DNA from: Fuerstiella sp.
GTDB lineage: Bacteria > Planctomycetota > Planctomycetia > Planctomycetales > Planctomycetaceae
DNA length: 64,000 bases
Assembly: GCA_014238335.1 (NCBI GenBank)
Contig: JABABI010000018.1
Coordinates: 33,334-97,333 of the forward strand
Direction of reading: 5' to 3'
Shown here one piece after another: positions 46,817 to 55,530 of this stretch (the first letter of the stretch is position 1; every line of letters starts with the position of its first letter). The translations under genes and the position numbers were made by a program. The notes under the pieces are model-generated. The model saw only the letters and a program-made list of their open reading frames with translations. It was not told where the DNA came from and searched no databases.

Positions 46817-48055
46817 CTACTTCGCCCCGATCGCATACAGCGTTTCTTTACGACTATTACCCTGCCCGTCAGCCACTCGCAGATAAATACGGTTATCAAC
46901 GACGGTGGGAGTTGCAAAAGATACGGTACCAAGCTGATTCTTTCCGACTGCCTGAAAACTCGACGGATTGGCTTTGAAAACGAAGGTCGTACCCTTCTCG
47001 TTGGATGCATAGATCGTGTCACCAATCAGGATCGGCGACGCAGATACCGGGCCGCGTAATCGGGACCGCCACATTTCCTGCCCGGACTTCGCATGCCAGC
47101 AGTAGGCCACACCACCATCGTCGACGGCATACAGGTGTCCCTCATGAATCAGCATCGACTGCTCATAACACTTCACCGTTTTTGTCCACAGAATTGTGCC
47201 GGAACCATCCGCCTTGACAGCCACCGTCTCCTTCTTCGGATACCCGCCACTGGCGTATACTGTGTCCTCATCCCACACAACAGTTCCACACGTGGCCATG
47301 GTCAGACACGGTGTGCTCCACAAACTTCGTCCCGTTTTCGGATCGTAGGCTGCCATCATGTCGCCGCCGCTGATGAACAACTGCTCTCTGCCGGCGACGT
47401 TGCCGATAATCGGAGACGACCAGTTCAGCTTCCGCGGTCGGTCCTGCTGCCACGTAACCCGACCGGATTGGGTGTCCAGAGCTTTCACCCATGCAACGGT
47501 GTCACAGTCGCCGGAGACAATCAAAGTGCCGTTGTACAACGTGGGTGCTGCCGCGTAACCGTATTCGTACTGTTTGGGGATAAATCCGCCCACGTCCTTC
47601 TGCCAGACGATCTTCCCCTGCATGTCCAGGGCAACAGCTTCGACCTTGTTGTGGTGATTGAACGTTGCGTAGATCTGACTGCCGTCGCTGCACGCCGTCG
47701 ACGACGCATGGGTGTTCTTGGTGTGAATTTTCGGAAAACCACCCTTACTGACGACAGTTCCCCAGAGCCGCTTCCCTGTCCGGCGATCAAATCCAAAGAC
47801 GCCCTGCTGCTGTCCCTGTTCGTCAGCACTGGTCAGCACAATTAAATCACCAATCACGATCGGTGACGAATGACCACGCCCGGAAACGTCAACCTTCCAG
47901 ACGACGTTGTTGGTTTCGCTCCATGCGGTCGGAATACTCTGTCCGGCCTCAGCCACATTGTTGTGATTGGGACCTCGCCATTGAGACCAGTCGGCGGCCG
48001 AGGCCGTGGAAATCAGGAGCAGACTCATTGCAATTGTTGCTGTGAACAGACGCAT
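46817..48055 (-). CDS. Exported PQQ-like beta-propeller protein
   Basis: The ATG at 48055 has GAGGA seven bases upstream and opens a signal peptide (TATIAMSLLLISTASAAD), giving 412 residues. Repeated propeller blades are visible: NVVWKVDVSGRGHSSPIVIG, GVFGFDRRTGKRLWG, WVKALDTQSGRVTW, and so on, each ending in a hydrophobic-W pattern as in BamB or quinoprotein dehydrogenases. It begins WSQWRGP, the usual start of this planctomycete family. No PQQ-ligand Glu/Asp set was confirmed, so a scaffold function is as likely as dehydrogenase activity. Confidence 0.9.
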   Translation of the reverse strand: MRLFTATIAMSLLLISTASAADWSQWRGPNHNNVAEAGQSIPTAWSETNNVVWKVDVSGRGHSSPIVIGDLIVLTSADEQGQQQGVFGFDRRTGKRLWGTVVSKGGFPKIHTKNTHASSTACSDGSQIYATFNHHNKVEAVALDMQGKIVWQKDVGGFIPKQYEYGYAAAPTLYNGTLIVSGDCDTVAWVKALDTQSGRVTWQQDRPRKLNWSSPIIGNVAGREQLFISGGDMMAAYDPKTGRSLWSTPCLTMATCGTVVWDEDTVYASGGYPKKETVAVKADGSGTILWTKTVKCYEQSMLIHEGHLYAVDDGGVAYCWHAKSGQEMWRSRLRGPVSASPILIGDTIYASNEKGTTFVFKANPSSFQAVGKNQLGTVSFATPTVVDNRIYLRVADGQGNSRKETLYAIGAK

Positions 48056-48391
48056 TTTCAGTTCCTCGGATCGAGGTGGAGTACTAGTTGAGCGAAACAG
48101 TGCCGGGACAGGGAAGTGTCGCGACCTGAGCCGGAGCGTCAAGCAAACAGACACATCCTGCCCGCAGCGTTGCCGCCAACAGAATCAAATGACCACTCAG
48201 ATACGCCTTGCACACGCCCGCTGGACGCTGCAAATGTGCGATCGACAAGTTTTAGTCGATGACGACCACCGTCTTAAAGAGAGATCCCGGACACGGTCGG
48301 TGGACATGACGGAAAGCCAATTGTCTAATCTACATCAAGTCAAAACGTATAACTTCAAATTGCAATAACGAACCCAGCAGGACCCCATGAT
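48056..48391. other. Divergent promoter region, no gene
   Basis: These 336 bases separate the PQQ-propeller gene (minus strand) from the NHL-propeller gene (plus strand) and should contain both promoters. An AT-richer stretch at about 48320-48365, just before the plus-strand gene, is the likely promoter area, but no -35/-10 pair with good spacing could be assigned. No hairpin or ORF of note. Confidence 0.45.
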
Positions 48392-49402
48392 ATGAAAAAC
48401 TGTTTGCTCGCTGTCGCTGTCGCTGTCACCGTTTCGACAGGTATTGCACTGCCGGTCGCGACCGCAGGAAAGCCCGCGCCCGTTCGGATGGGATGCGGAC
48501 TGATGACATTCGACACCGTTCCCGGCTGGGGACTTGGTGAAGACGGAAAATCCGTCATCGGAGCGACCCACGGCGGTGTCGTGGTCGACAAAGCCGGCAA
48601 CGTCTACACAAGTGCCAACATCGGAGTCTTCGTCTTCTCGACGGACGGAAAAGTCATCCGACGCTTCGTGGGCGATGAATATTCCAACATCCATGACATG
48701 GAGATTCGTGACGAAGAAGGTGGCGAATTCATTTACGGAGCTCGCAACGCCAACGCCGAAGGAATCAAATTCAGCGCGGAGACCGGGGACATCGTTTTGA
48801 AACTGCCGTTTCCTGAGGAATCAGGACTCGAACTCAAGAAGTTCAATCCAACAGCAATCACCGTGGCTCCCAACGGCGACATCATTCTGTCCGACGGCTA
48901 CGCGAGTAACCATATTTTCAAATTCGACAGGACCGGTAAGTATCTGATGCACTTCGGAACCAAGGGTAACGAACTAAAGCAGTTCAACACCGCACACGGT
49001 ATGACTCTGGACACGCGTTACGACCCGCCCCGCCTGTTGATCTGCGACCGCAATCACCAGCCCAGGGGACGCCTGCTGCACTATGACCTTGATGGAAACT
49101 ACATTGAAGAAGTTATCACCGGCCTGGGAATGCCAACGTCTGTCTCTGTACAGGGAGACTACGTATCCGTGCCGGACCTGCACGGCCGAGTCGTGATTCT
49201 GGACAAAAGTAACACCATCATGGCCGTACTCGGCCACAACCCCGATCCCCAAAAGGGACGGAGCTTCGGCATCAAGCAGGAAGACTGGATTGAGGGGGTC
49301 TTCAGTGGTACACACGGCTCGTACTGGGACAACGACGGTAACCTGTATGTCCAGGACTGGAATGTATCCGGACGCATCATAAAACTGGTACGAGTCAGAT
49401 AG
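48392..49402 (+). CDS. Exported NHL-type beta-propeller protein
   Basis: This 336-residue protein has a signal peptide (about 1-25) encoded partly by four tandem GCTGT/CGCTGT units. NHL-like blades follow: GGVVVDKAGNVYTSANIGVF (61-80), ITVAPNGDIILSDGYASNHI, HGMTLDTRYDPPRLLICDRN, and a closing GSYWDNDGNLYVQDWNVSGR. Such six-bladed propellers bind ligands or, in peptidylglycine amidating lyases, catalyse with zinc; catalytic residues were not confirmed. AGGA lies nine bases upstream of the ATG. A perfect hairpin follows the stop. Confidence 0.9.
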   Translation: MKNCLLAVAVAVTVSTGIALPVATAGKPAPVRMGCGLMTFDTVPGWGLGEDGKSVIGATHGGVVVDKAGNVYTSANIGVFVFSTDGKVIRRFVGDEYSNIHDMEIRDEEGGEFIYGARNANAEGIKFSAETGDIVLKLPFPEESGLELKKFNPTAITVAPNGDIILSDGYASNHIFKFDRTGKYLMHFGTKGNELKQFNTAHGMTLDTRYDPPRLLICDRNHQPRGRLLHYDLDGNYIEEVITGLGMPTSVSVQGDYVSVPDLHGRVVILDKSNTIMAVLGHNPDPQKGRSFGIKQEDWIEGVFSGTHGSYWDNDGNLYVQDWNVSGRIIKLVRVR

Positions 49403-49482
49403 TCACACAACGGGCACTCAGTGTGCAAATCAAAGATCTGCCGCTGGCCTTCGTGGTAAAAAGCGTTAGGCCGTGGAAATCC

Positions 49483-49511
49483 AATCGGGGTCCGTTGTGC
49501 GGACCCCGATT
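49483..49511. terminator. Terminator-like hairpin between convergent genes
   Basis: A perfect 12-base stem, AATCGGGGTCCG with its complement CGGACCCCGATT, closes a five-base loop (TTGTG). It lies between the stops of the NHL-propeller gene (plus) and the basic-tail gene (minus). The stem is GC-rich but no long T-tract follows on either strand, so efficient factor-independent termination is likely but not certain. Confidence 0.65.
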
Positions 49512-49528
49512 CTGCCTCTGTATAACGC

Positions 49529-49948
49529 TTACTTTTGACGTCGCCGGGACTTTTTTTTCTTGCGCCGGCGGCGTTTCTTCGCTGATTTTCCGGCGGTCGA
49601 TTCCTGCCGCTTTTGGCGAACAGCCTCAACATACCCAGCGCTCAACTGAGTGACCTCGCATTGACGCAGGTCAAGGATTGCAGCTTCTTCGCTAATGTCT
49701 TCGGTCAACACGAATGGCAGGCAAACCGCCAGCACCCGGTAAGGTTCACCGCAGTTGAGCGGGGTGTGCCGATACAACACTGGCTGCTCACGTCCTTCCG
49801 GCAATGTGTCGCCCATCCAGAGAAACGAAACCAGTTCAGAGATCTGCTGCACAACCGTAATGTAGCTGCCGATCTGAATATCTTCTGCGGCCAGTCTGCG
49901 CGAGACCGTCTGCAGTGAGTGCTCAGATTGTGTTGTTGCAGCAGACAT
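49529..49948 (-). CDS. Small protein with Lys/Arg-rich tail, function unknown
   Basis: This 139-residue protein has no signal peptide or membrane segment. The core (about 20-110) has mixed alpha/beta character, with EPYRVLAVCLPFVLTE as its most hydrophobic part. The last 25 residues (from about 115) are almost wholly Lys and Arg, with KKRRRRKKKKSRRR, which suggests binding to nucleic acid or acidic polymers. It lies just downstream of the decayed DUF58 operon on the same strand and appears intact. No family was recognised. Confidence 0.65.
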   Translation of the reverse strand: MSAATTQSEHSLQTVSRRLAAEDIQIGSYITVVQQISELVSFLWMGDTLPEGREQPVLYRHTPLNCGEPYRVLAVCLPFVLTEDISEEAAILDLRQCEVTQLSAGYVEAVRQKRQESTAGKSAKKRRRRKKKKSRRRQK

Positions 49949-50129
49949 GGTGGTGACAAATCATCGGGAACAGCATAGAGGAAGTATTTCAAGACAGTAA
50001 TTGTGTCACACCGATGACACACAAACGACACCCAGGTTCATAACAACCTCCTCCATTGACGGTCCCTGTCACCGACGAGACCGAAATTCGGCGCGAGGTT
50101 GGACGACCGAGGCGCGTCACGCCAAGTTG

Positions 50130-50415
50130 AATCCAGACCAGTTCCGCCAGTTTGCGGCCTGTCCAGAACAGTCCCAGCAACAGTCCCAGCAACAGGATGA
50201 GGGTGCCTCCACAGACGAAAGCGGCGAATCACTGGCTCAGGTTCGGGCTATGCGGCGATCTATTCGACCAGTTCGTGCATGCGGCTGATGTCAGTCAGCT
50301 GGCCGCGGGTGACGTCAGCTATTTCCTTCAGCACATCAAAGTGAGCCGGCTGACCAGTCTGTTCGCTGTCCTGCTCCTGGTGGCAGAGCGAACAGGATGG
50401 ATGGCTGAAGAAAAC
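50130..50415 (-). pseudogene. Remnant of the C-terminal end of a large membrane-anchored VWA-operon protein
   Basis: Read on the minus strand, the sequence gives HFDVLKEIADVTRGQLTDIS and MHELVE, then a TAG, IAA, a second TAG, then PEPEPVIRRFRLWRHP. After a frame change it continues LILLLGLLLGLFWTGRKLAE. This order (a helical domain, a PEPEP/RLW motif, a membrane helix and a GRKLA tail) is that of the C-terminus of large membrane proteins encoded after DUF58 in planctomycetes. Two in-frame stops and a frameshift inactivate it. A short tandem duplication (CTGTTGCTGGGA twice) in the helix may have caused the frame change. The upstream body of the gene is missing. Confidence 0.6.
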
Positions 50416-51165
50416 TCACCGTTTTCGTGCCGGCAGAAGTCTCGCCAGAACTTCGGCGTAATGCTCTTCGATGCTGACTCGATCGTAGTCTACAGCCGAA
50501 TCGCGAACGATTTTCTTCATCTCTGCAAGGTACGGCTGCACGGCAGATCGGTGCTGCCGGGCGATGGTGATTGGGTCGACAAGCAGCGGGGCCGCACCTT
50601 GCAGATCGACAAATCGTACGGGCCGGTCGAAGTCGATTTCACTTTGTGCCAGCAGGTAAAAAACAGCGACGTCGTGTCTACAATAGCGCAAATACTGAAA
50701 ACAGCTGCGCAGAGTTTCCGAATCTCTGAACAGGTCAGAGATGTTCACCACGAGTGCTCGCTGAGCAACTTTTCTGCGACCTGATGCAGCGCTTCGGGCA
50801 ACCCGGTTTCTCCTTCAGCCTGCATGCTGCCGAGTTCGTCGAGGACAAACTTTAGATGCGCCGCGGTGCGTTTGGGACGGATTTCACGCCTGAAGTCCGG
50901 ACCTGCGCAGTACAGTCCGCCAGCGGCACCCCGCCCAACGACACCCCGCCCAGCGACAAGGTAGGCGAGAGTTCCCGTCCGACGTCGGGCGTAGTCGAGC
51001 TTCGTTATGTGCGGTGGCTCACTACCCTCGCAACCGAAGTTCATCGAGCCACTGACGTCGATGACAAAGCACAGCCGCAGGTTCGTGTCAGCTTCGTATT
51101 CCTTGATGTAATACCGATTGCTGCGCCCCCCCACGGCCAAACCCGTTAGACGAGCAACGACGCCA
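50416..51165 (-). pseudogene. Broken DUF58-domain gene
   Basis: The minus strand encodes FIEPGVVARLTGLAV, then jumps to GRSNRYYIKEYEADTNLRLCF with VIDVSGSM (a VWA MIDAS motif), so about 50 residues between them are deleted compared with intact DUF58. The middle (around LVAGRGVVGRG) is scrambled near a 14-base near-duplication (CACCCCGCCCA). At about 50750 a one-base loss shifts the frame from KLLSEHSW-stop to ALVVNISDLF, after which the C-terminal domain reads on to RLLPARKR at 50416. The C-terminal part (LFRDSETLRSCFQYLRYC) is well preserved, so decay looks fairly recent. It differs from the intact copy at 17444-18346. Confidence 0.75.
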
Positions 51166-51691
51166 GGTTCAATAAAGTCGCATATGAAATGAACGCGCAG
51201 AAGGTTGTGAGGGCCAACACAAAGAGTGCCTAGGCAAGCTTTCGTTTCCGGCTGCAGATAGGGGTTTCAGTCCCTGAGGGGGCCAATATCCGAAGGATCC
51301 ACACATGGACTCGCCTGCGTTTTTCCAGCAGAAATTCAGCACCAAACAGGCTTTCGGCGACAGCACACTTCCAGTACGTGATAACCGACACGGACAGACA
51401 TACCGACCCGACAGTGAGCCATTTTGTGCAGAAATCGGAGGGATCGAAGTTTGACGAAATTGACTTTGATAGGGGCTCGACGTATGAATGTCGTGTTTCA
51501 CCTGTAAAACCTCAAAAAAATGGTACCAAACGGTGTCATTCCGGTGGAAAACTGGACAATGAGGGGGTCGACGCTTGTCCTCCTGGAATTGGAGTGACGT
51601 TCGTTCGCATCTGGTTTAGAATGATGCCAGCGAACCTCAAGGCCTCGGAGTTCTGATTCAATGATCCGGTATTTCAGAAAAGGAAACGTTC
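51166..51691. other. Non-coding stretch between the DUF58 remnant and the prepilin gene
   Basis: About 525 bases with no supported gene. The minus-strand part next to the remnant may hold its decayed upstream sequence, but no MoxR-like motif could be read in any frame. The plus-strand end contains the promoter and ribosome-binding site (AAGGA before 51692) of the DUF1559 gene. No repeats or insertion-sequence ends were seen. Confidence 0.45.
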
Positions 51692-52828
51692 ATGCGTAGA
51701 CCATCCCAACGCTTAAGAGGCTTTACGCTGATTGAGCTGCTAGTTGTAATCGCAATCATCGCGATCCTGATCGCATTGATTCTGCCTGCCGTCCAGAAGG
51801 CACGCGAAGCCGCTCGGCGGACTGAATGCCTCAATAATCTGAAGCAGATGGGTCTGGCCCTGCACAATTATCATGACGTCCATCTGGTGTTTCCTCCGGG
51901 TCAGACAGTGGCATGGCCACGGGCTACTGACACCATCGATGGGCTGAATGGCCAATACAGCGTCGCTGATACTAATGAGGCAACCGCCAACGCGATGGTC
52001 GGAACGAACGGAGCTGTTGCTCACGGTGAGAGCTGGATGATGCACGTCCTGCCGTATATTGAAGAGGGGATCGTACAGGGCCAGTGGAATGAAGGCCTGA
52101 ACGCATGGGGCAACACGAATTTGCAACGCTGGAGACTCGGGACTATCGATCCAGGGAATCCACTTGGTGATCCACAACTTCTGGCGGTGACAACCGCCCC
52201 TGGAGCCACTACGGTTCAGTCCTTCTACTGTCCTTCGCGACGGTCAGAAATGGAAACCACTAACCAACTGACTCACACTATCCGACTGTTTCCAGCACAG
52301 TCAACGGGAGGAAATGACTACGCTGGCTGTGCCGGGTCAGGTTTGCTGTTCAGTAATAATCGGGCAACGATCTTTTTGACAGCTACTGAGTTGAATCTTT
52401 TCAACCAGGCTGGCAATACGGGCAATAGTGCAGTCGTCAACCTGTATCAACTGGCCCGCAACATTGGCATTTTTTCACCCAACAGTTCAACAAATTTTGC
52501 TGGCATTACTGATGGCACGTCGCAGACAATAATGATTGCAGAAGCAGAACGATTTAAAGGCACAACACCGGAGTATCGTGGAGCGGTCGACTTCACGCGA
52601 CGCACTCCGAGCGATGGCTGGGCCTGGGGTGGGCCAGCAACAATGTTCTCAACATTGCTTCCGCCGAACAAGAAAAACAATTATGAAGCGGCAGGTGGAC
52701 CTCATGGAGACATCGTGCAGGTCGCGCTCGCAGATGGTTCTGCAAAACGCGTCAGTACGTCCGTCGACGTTCGTGTCTGGAATCGCCTCGGCAGCATGGC
52801 AGAAGGGATCGACGCTGGTAACTTCTAA
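51692..52828 (+). CDS. DUF1559-domain prepilin-like protein
   Basis: This 378-residue pseudopilin-type protein has the type IV prepilin leader [14 protein letters not shown] (9-22), cut after Gly10, followed by a 20-residue hydrophobic helix and the DUF1559 signature [19 protein letters not shown] (46-64). The C-terminal part ([18 protein letters not shown]) is the usual H-x-G, LxDGS ending. These proteins are greatly expanded in planctomycetes and are thought to be exported or assembled by type II/IV-like systems. The prepilin peptidase at 39914-40909 is a probable processing enzyme. AAGGA precedes the ATG, and a terminator follows. Confidence 0.95.
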   Translation: MRRPSQRLRGFTLIELLVVIAIIAILIALILPAVQKAREAARRTECLNNLKQMGLALHNYHDVHLVFPPGQTVAWPRATDTIDGLNGQYSVADTNEATANAMVGTNGAVAHGESWMMHVLPYIEEGIVQGQWNEGLNAWGNTNLQRWRLGTIDPGNPLGDPQLLAVTTAPGATTVQSFYCPSRRSEMETTNQLTHTIRLFPAQSTGGNDYAGCAGSGLLFSNNRATIFLTATELNLFNQAGNTGNSAVVNLYQLARNIGIFSPNSSTNFAGITDGTSQTIMIAEAERFKGTTPEYRGAVDFTRRTPSDGWAWGGPATMFSTLLPPNKKNNYEAAGGPHGDIVQVALADGSAKRVSTSVDVRVWNRLGSMAEGIDAGNF

Positions 52829-52887
52829 CCAGCAATGGCTGCTGGCATAGGGAGGCCACTACCGAAATCCAATCAAGTATTCGGCAA

Positions 52888-52921
52888 CACCGCAGTCATC
52901 TGGCTGCGGTGCTGTCGTTTT
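52888..52921 (+). terminator. Factor-independent terminator after the DUF1559 gene
   Basis: The stem CACCGCAG (52888-52895) pairs perfectly with CTGCGGTG (52904-52911) around an eight-base loop, and a T-rich run (TCGTTTT, to 52921) follows. It lies 60 bases after the prepilin stop codon, as expected for its terminator. Confidence 0.7.
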
Positions 52922-53074
52922 CGGAAGTCTGCCCTGCTCATAAAGGACTTCGCTGCTCCACGGATTGGAACCAGTCTTCGGCAAGTTTGCCGCCGAGTCG
53001 GTCCCCATTGCTGCACTTCTCAGCTATATTAAGACATAAAGTGTCAGGCGGGAAAAGTTGACAAGGGTTGCGCA

Positions 53075-54067
53075 ATGGTCATTCGGTATACCTGCGAAAA
53101 ATGCACTTCAGTTCTGAAGATATCTGATGATCTTGCCGGAACAGACGGCAAATGTCCCAAGTGCAAAGCCAAATTCAAGGTTCCAGCCCCGACGCCAGGA
53201 GCAGATGAGGCTGAAAACGAGGCGCAGTCGGATTCGCCTGGCGGCGGCGCTGAGTCTGCCAGAACTGCGGAAGCTGAAATCGCAGAAACCGTCGCCCAAC
53301 TTGTCGATATGCCCACCGAAGTCACGCCACAGGTTGACCTGTCCGCGATCGATGACTTTGATCCGATGCCCGGACCTGAGGCCGACAACTCCGCTATGGG
53401 GCAGGCTGGCGGAAGTTCCGCGCCGGAAGCACCAAAACCATCCGTTGCCGAACTGATGCGTGCACACGAAGAGGCCAAGAAAAAGAAGGCGGCCGTAAAA
53501 AAGAAAGACAAGGGCAGTCTGGAAGCTGCGGCAGCGGCGGCTGATGTCATGACCGCCGGAACCGCGGCGTCCGCACTCACCAGAACGTACGACAAAAAAA
53601 GAAGCGGTGGTTCCGACACGCCAACATTAACACGTGAAGAACGGCGGCAGGCCGAACAACGCGATGCCGTCATAACGTATGCGAAGAAGGCTGTTCCAGC
53701 ACTGGTGGTCACGCTGGTCTTCGGATATTTTCTGTTTCGCTGGGCATTTGCAACTCCTTTACCCGATCTTGAATACGTCACCGGTGTCGTAACTCGAGCG
53801 AATGCTCCGCTGGTCGGCGTTGTCGTTCAGTTCGCACCACTGGCTCCGACCGGGGGAGCGCCGCTGGAGAACGCGACTCCATCCATCGGAATCACCGACG
53901 AAGACGGGAAATATGTGTTGAAGTACGATCCTGACAACGACGGCGTTCTTCCCGGTAACCACGAAATCTCTATCTCGACCATCAGTGGGGCAGTCTATCC
54001 AATGGCTGCTCAGGATCAGAAGAAGACGGTTTCTTCCGACAGTACAACTTTCAATTTCAATCTTTGA
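53075..54067 (+). CDS. Membrane protein with N-terminal zinc ribbon and C-terminal Ig-like domain
   Basis: AAGGG lies seven bases before the ATG of this 330-residue protein. The first 35 residues form a zinc ribbon (CEKC at 7-10, CPKC at 27-30). A long Ala/Glu/Lys-rich, likely disordered linker follows (about 40-195). One membrane helix (about 208-230, VPALVVTLVFGYFLFRWAF) comes next, and then an exported beta-sandwich domain resembling carboxypeptidase-regulatory-like domains (TGVVTRANAPLVGVVVQF, then GITDEDGKYVLKYD). The layout suggests signalling or anchoring across the membrane, but no partner is evident. hisH starts 45 bases downstream. Confidence 0.8.
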   Translation: MVIRYTCEKCTSVLKISDDLAGTDGKCPKCKAKFKVPAPTPGADEAENEAQSDSPGGGAESARTAEAEIAETVAQLVDMPTEVTPQVDLSAIDDFDPMPGPEADNSAMGQAGGSSAPEAPKPSVAELMRAHEEAKKKKAAVKKKDKGSLEAAAAAADVMTAGTAASALTRTYDKKRSGGSDTPTLTREERRQAEQRDAVITYAKKAVPALVVTLVFGYFLFRWAFATPLPDLEYVTGVVTRANAPLVGVVVQFAPLAPTGGAPLENATPSIGITDEDGKYVLKYDPDNDGVLPGNHEISISTISGAVYPMAAQDQKKTVSSDSTTFNFNL

Positions 54068-54111
54068 ATCGTCGAACAGCCGTGCAGCGATGCGCAGTCG
54101 TCCACTCATAA

Positions 54112-54723
54112 ATGTCATCTATCACAATTGTCGACTACGGCATGGGAAATCTCCGAAGCGTGCAGAAGGCTCTTGAGCGACTTGGCACGGAAGCGGTGAT
54201 CACGTCTGATGCACAACAGATCGCCCAAGCGGACAAGGTCATTCTGCCCGGCGTCGGAGCTTTTCGCGATGCCATTCAGGCCCTGCACGATCATCAACTG
54301 GTCGACGTCATCAAAGACACCGCGTCCGCCGGAAAACCATTTCTGGGCATTTGCCTGGGTCTGCAGTTGCTGTTCGACGTATCCTATGAAGACGGTGAGT
54401 TTCAGGGACTGGGAATTGTTCCAGGAAGAGTGACTCGGTTTGAATTGCCGGCAGCGCTGAAAATTCCTCACATGGGATGGAATCAGCTGCACACGTGCAC
54501 AGACAGTCCGCTGCTGAACAGCATTCGCCGCGATGCGTGGTTCTACTTCGTCCACAGCTATTATGTTCAGCCGGACGACGATTCCTGGACTGCGGCAACC
54601 ACGGATTACGGTGGCGAGTTTGTGTCGATCGTAGCGCGGGACAACGTGTTCGCGACGCAGTTCCACCCTGAAAAAAGCCAAATCGCGGGACTACAGCTGC
54701 TGCGCAATTTCGTGGACCTGTAA
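54112..54723 (+). CDS. hisH: Imidazole glycerol phosphate synthase, glutaminase subunit
   Basis: HisH supplies ammonia from glutamine to HisF, which makes imidazole glycerol phosphate. The 203-residue protein has the class-I amidotransferase triad: Cys81 in GICLGLQLL, His185 and Glu187 in QFHPEKS. The oxyanion region PGVGAF is at 46-51. The gene is followed by hisA after 47 bases, and the pair probably forms one transcript; hisF is not in the window. Confidence 0.97.
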   Translation: MSSITIVDYGMGNLRSVQKALERLGTEAVITSDAQQIAQADKVILPGVGAFRDAIQALHDHQLVDVIKDTASAGKPFLGICLGLQLLFDVSYEDGEFQGLGIVPGRVTRFELPAALKIPHMGWNQLHTCTDSPLLNSIRRDAWFYFVHSYYVQPDDDSWTAATTDYGGEFVSIVARDNVFATQFHPEKSQIAGLQLLRNFVDL

Positions 54724-54770
54724 ATGCAGACTGCACCCACTCAATCAAACATTCGGAAGTCTGGCAAAAC

Positions 54771-55511
54771 ATGCAACTCTATCCGGCCATCGATATTCGA
54801 GGCGGCAAATGCGTACGTCTTCGACAGGGCGACTACAACGATGAAACAGTCTTTAGCGACGACCCCGTGGAAATGGCATTGAAGTGGCAGGCCGAAGGGG
54901 CCGAATGGCTGCATCTGGTCGACCTGGACGGAGCAAAGGAAGGACGCCCCGTAAATCACGATGTCGTGCGACGTATCGTCAGCGAAACAGGTCTTCCGTG
55001 TCAGATGGGCGGCGGAATTCGCAACGAAGACAGCATCGCACTCGCTCTTGATGACCTTGGGCTAAGCCGAGTTATCATCGGAACAAAGGCACTGAAAGAA
55101 CCGGACTGGTTTGCCAGGGCCTGTGTTCGGTTTCCTGACAAGCTGGCACTGGGACTTGATGCAAAGGATTCGATGGTTGCAACGGAAGGCTGGCTGGAGG
55201 TATCCGGCGTGTAGGTCATGCAACTAGCCGAAAAATTCAGGGACGTGCCACTGGCCGCCGTCATATACACCAACATCGCCAATGACGGCATGATGCAGGG
55301 GGTCGATCAGGCAACTCTGGCTGATCTTCGCGCACTGGCGGACATGGGATTGCCGGTAATTGCCTCAGGAGGCGTGACGACGATGGATGACATTGCGGCT
55401 CTTCAGAAAATTGCTGAGGCACAGTCTAATCTAATTGGTGCCATCGTGGGGCGAGCCATCTATGAAGGGACAATCTCCGTCCAGGAAGCCTGCGCCACAT
55501 TGGCGCGTTAA
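54771..55511 (+). pseudogene. hisA: hisA (ProFAR isomerase) interrupted by an in-frame amber codon
   Basis: HisA isomerises ProFAR to PRFAR in histidine synthesis. The reading frame of 246 codons matches the whole family: AIDIRGGK with catalytic Asp8, QMGGGIR, LGLDAKD with catalytic Asp130, [19 protein letters not shown], and [11 protein letters not shown]. It is broken by a TAG at 55212-55214, after VSGV. The next codon is GTC and then ATG (55218) in the same frame. Both halves are undamaged otherwise. It may be a nonsense mutation, a sequencing error, a suppressed amber, or a split protein made by reinitiation at the ATG. As hisH and hisD look intact, loss of function would be surprising. 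Confidence 0.85.
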
Positions 55512-55530
55512 CCATAGGGCCAGTCATCAG

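Noticed and set aside
50152..50784. Plus-strand open frame across the decayed DUF58 region
   Set aside because: The minus strand shows clear DUF58 homology in pieces; the plus-strand frame is its antisense shadow.
51240..51290. GTTTCAGTCCCT-like sequence suggesting a CRISPR repeat
   Set aside because: It occurs once; there is no array of spaced copies and no cas gene nearby.
54771..55511. Pyrrolysine or programmed readthrough at the hisA amber codon
   Set aside because: No pyl genes are in the window, no structured element after the stop was seen, and HisA needs no special residue there. Mutation, sequence error or reinitiation are simpler.
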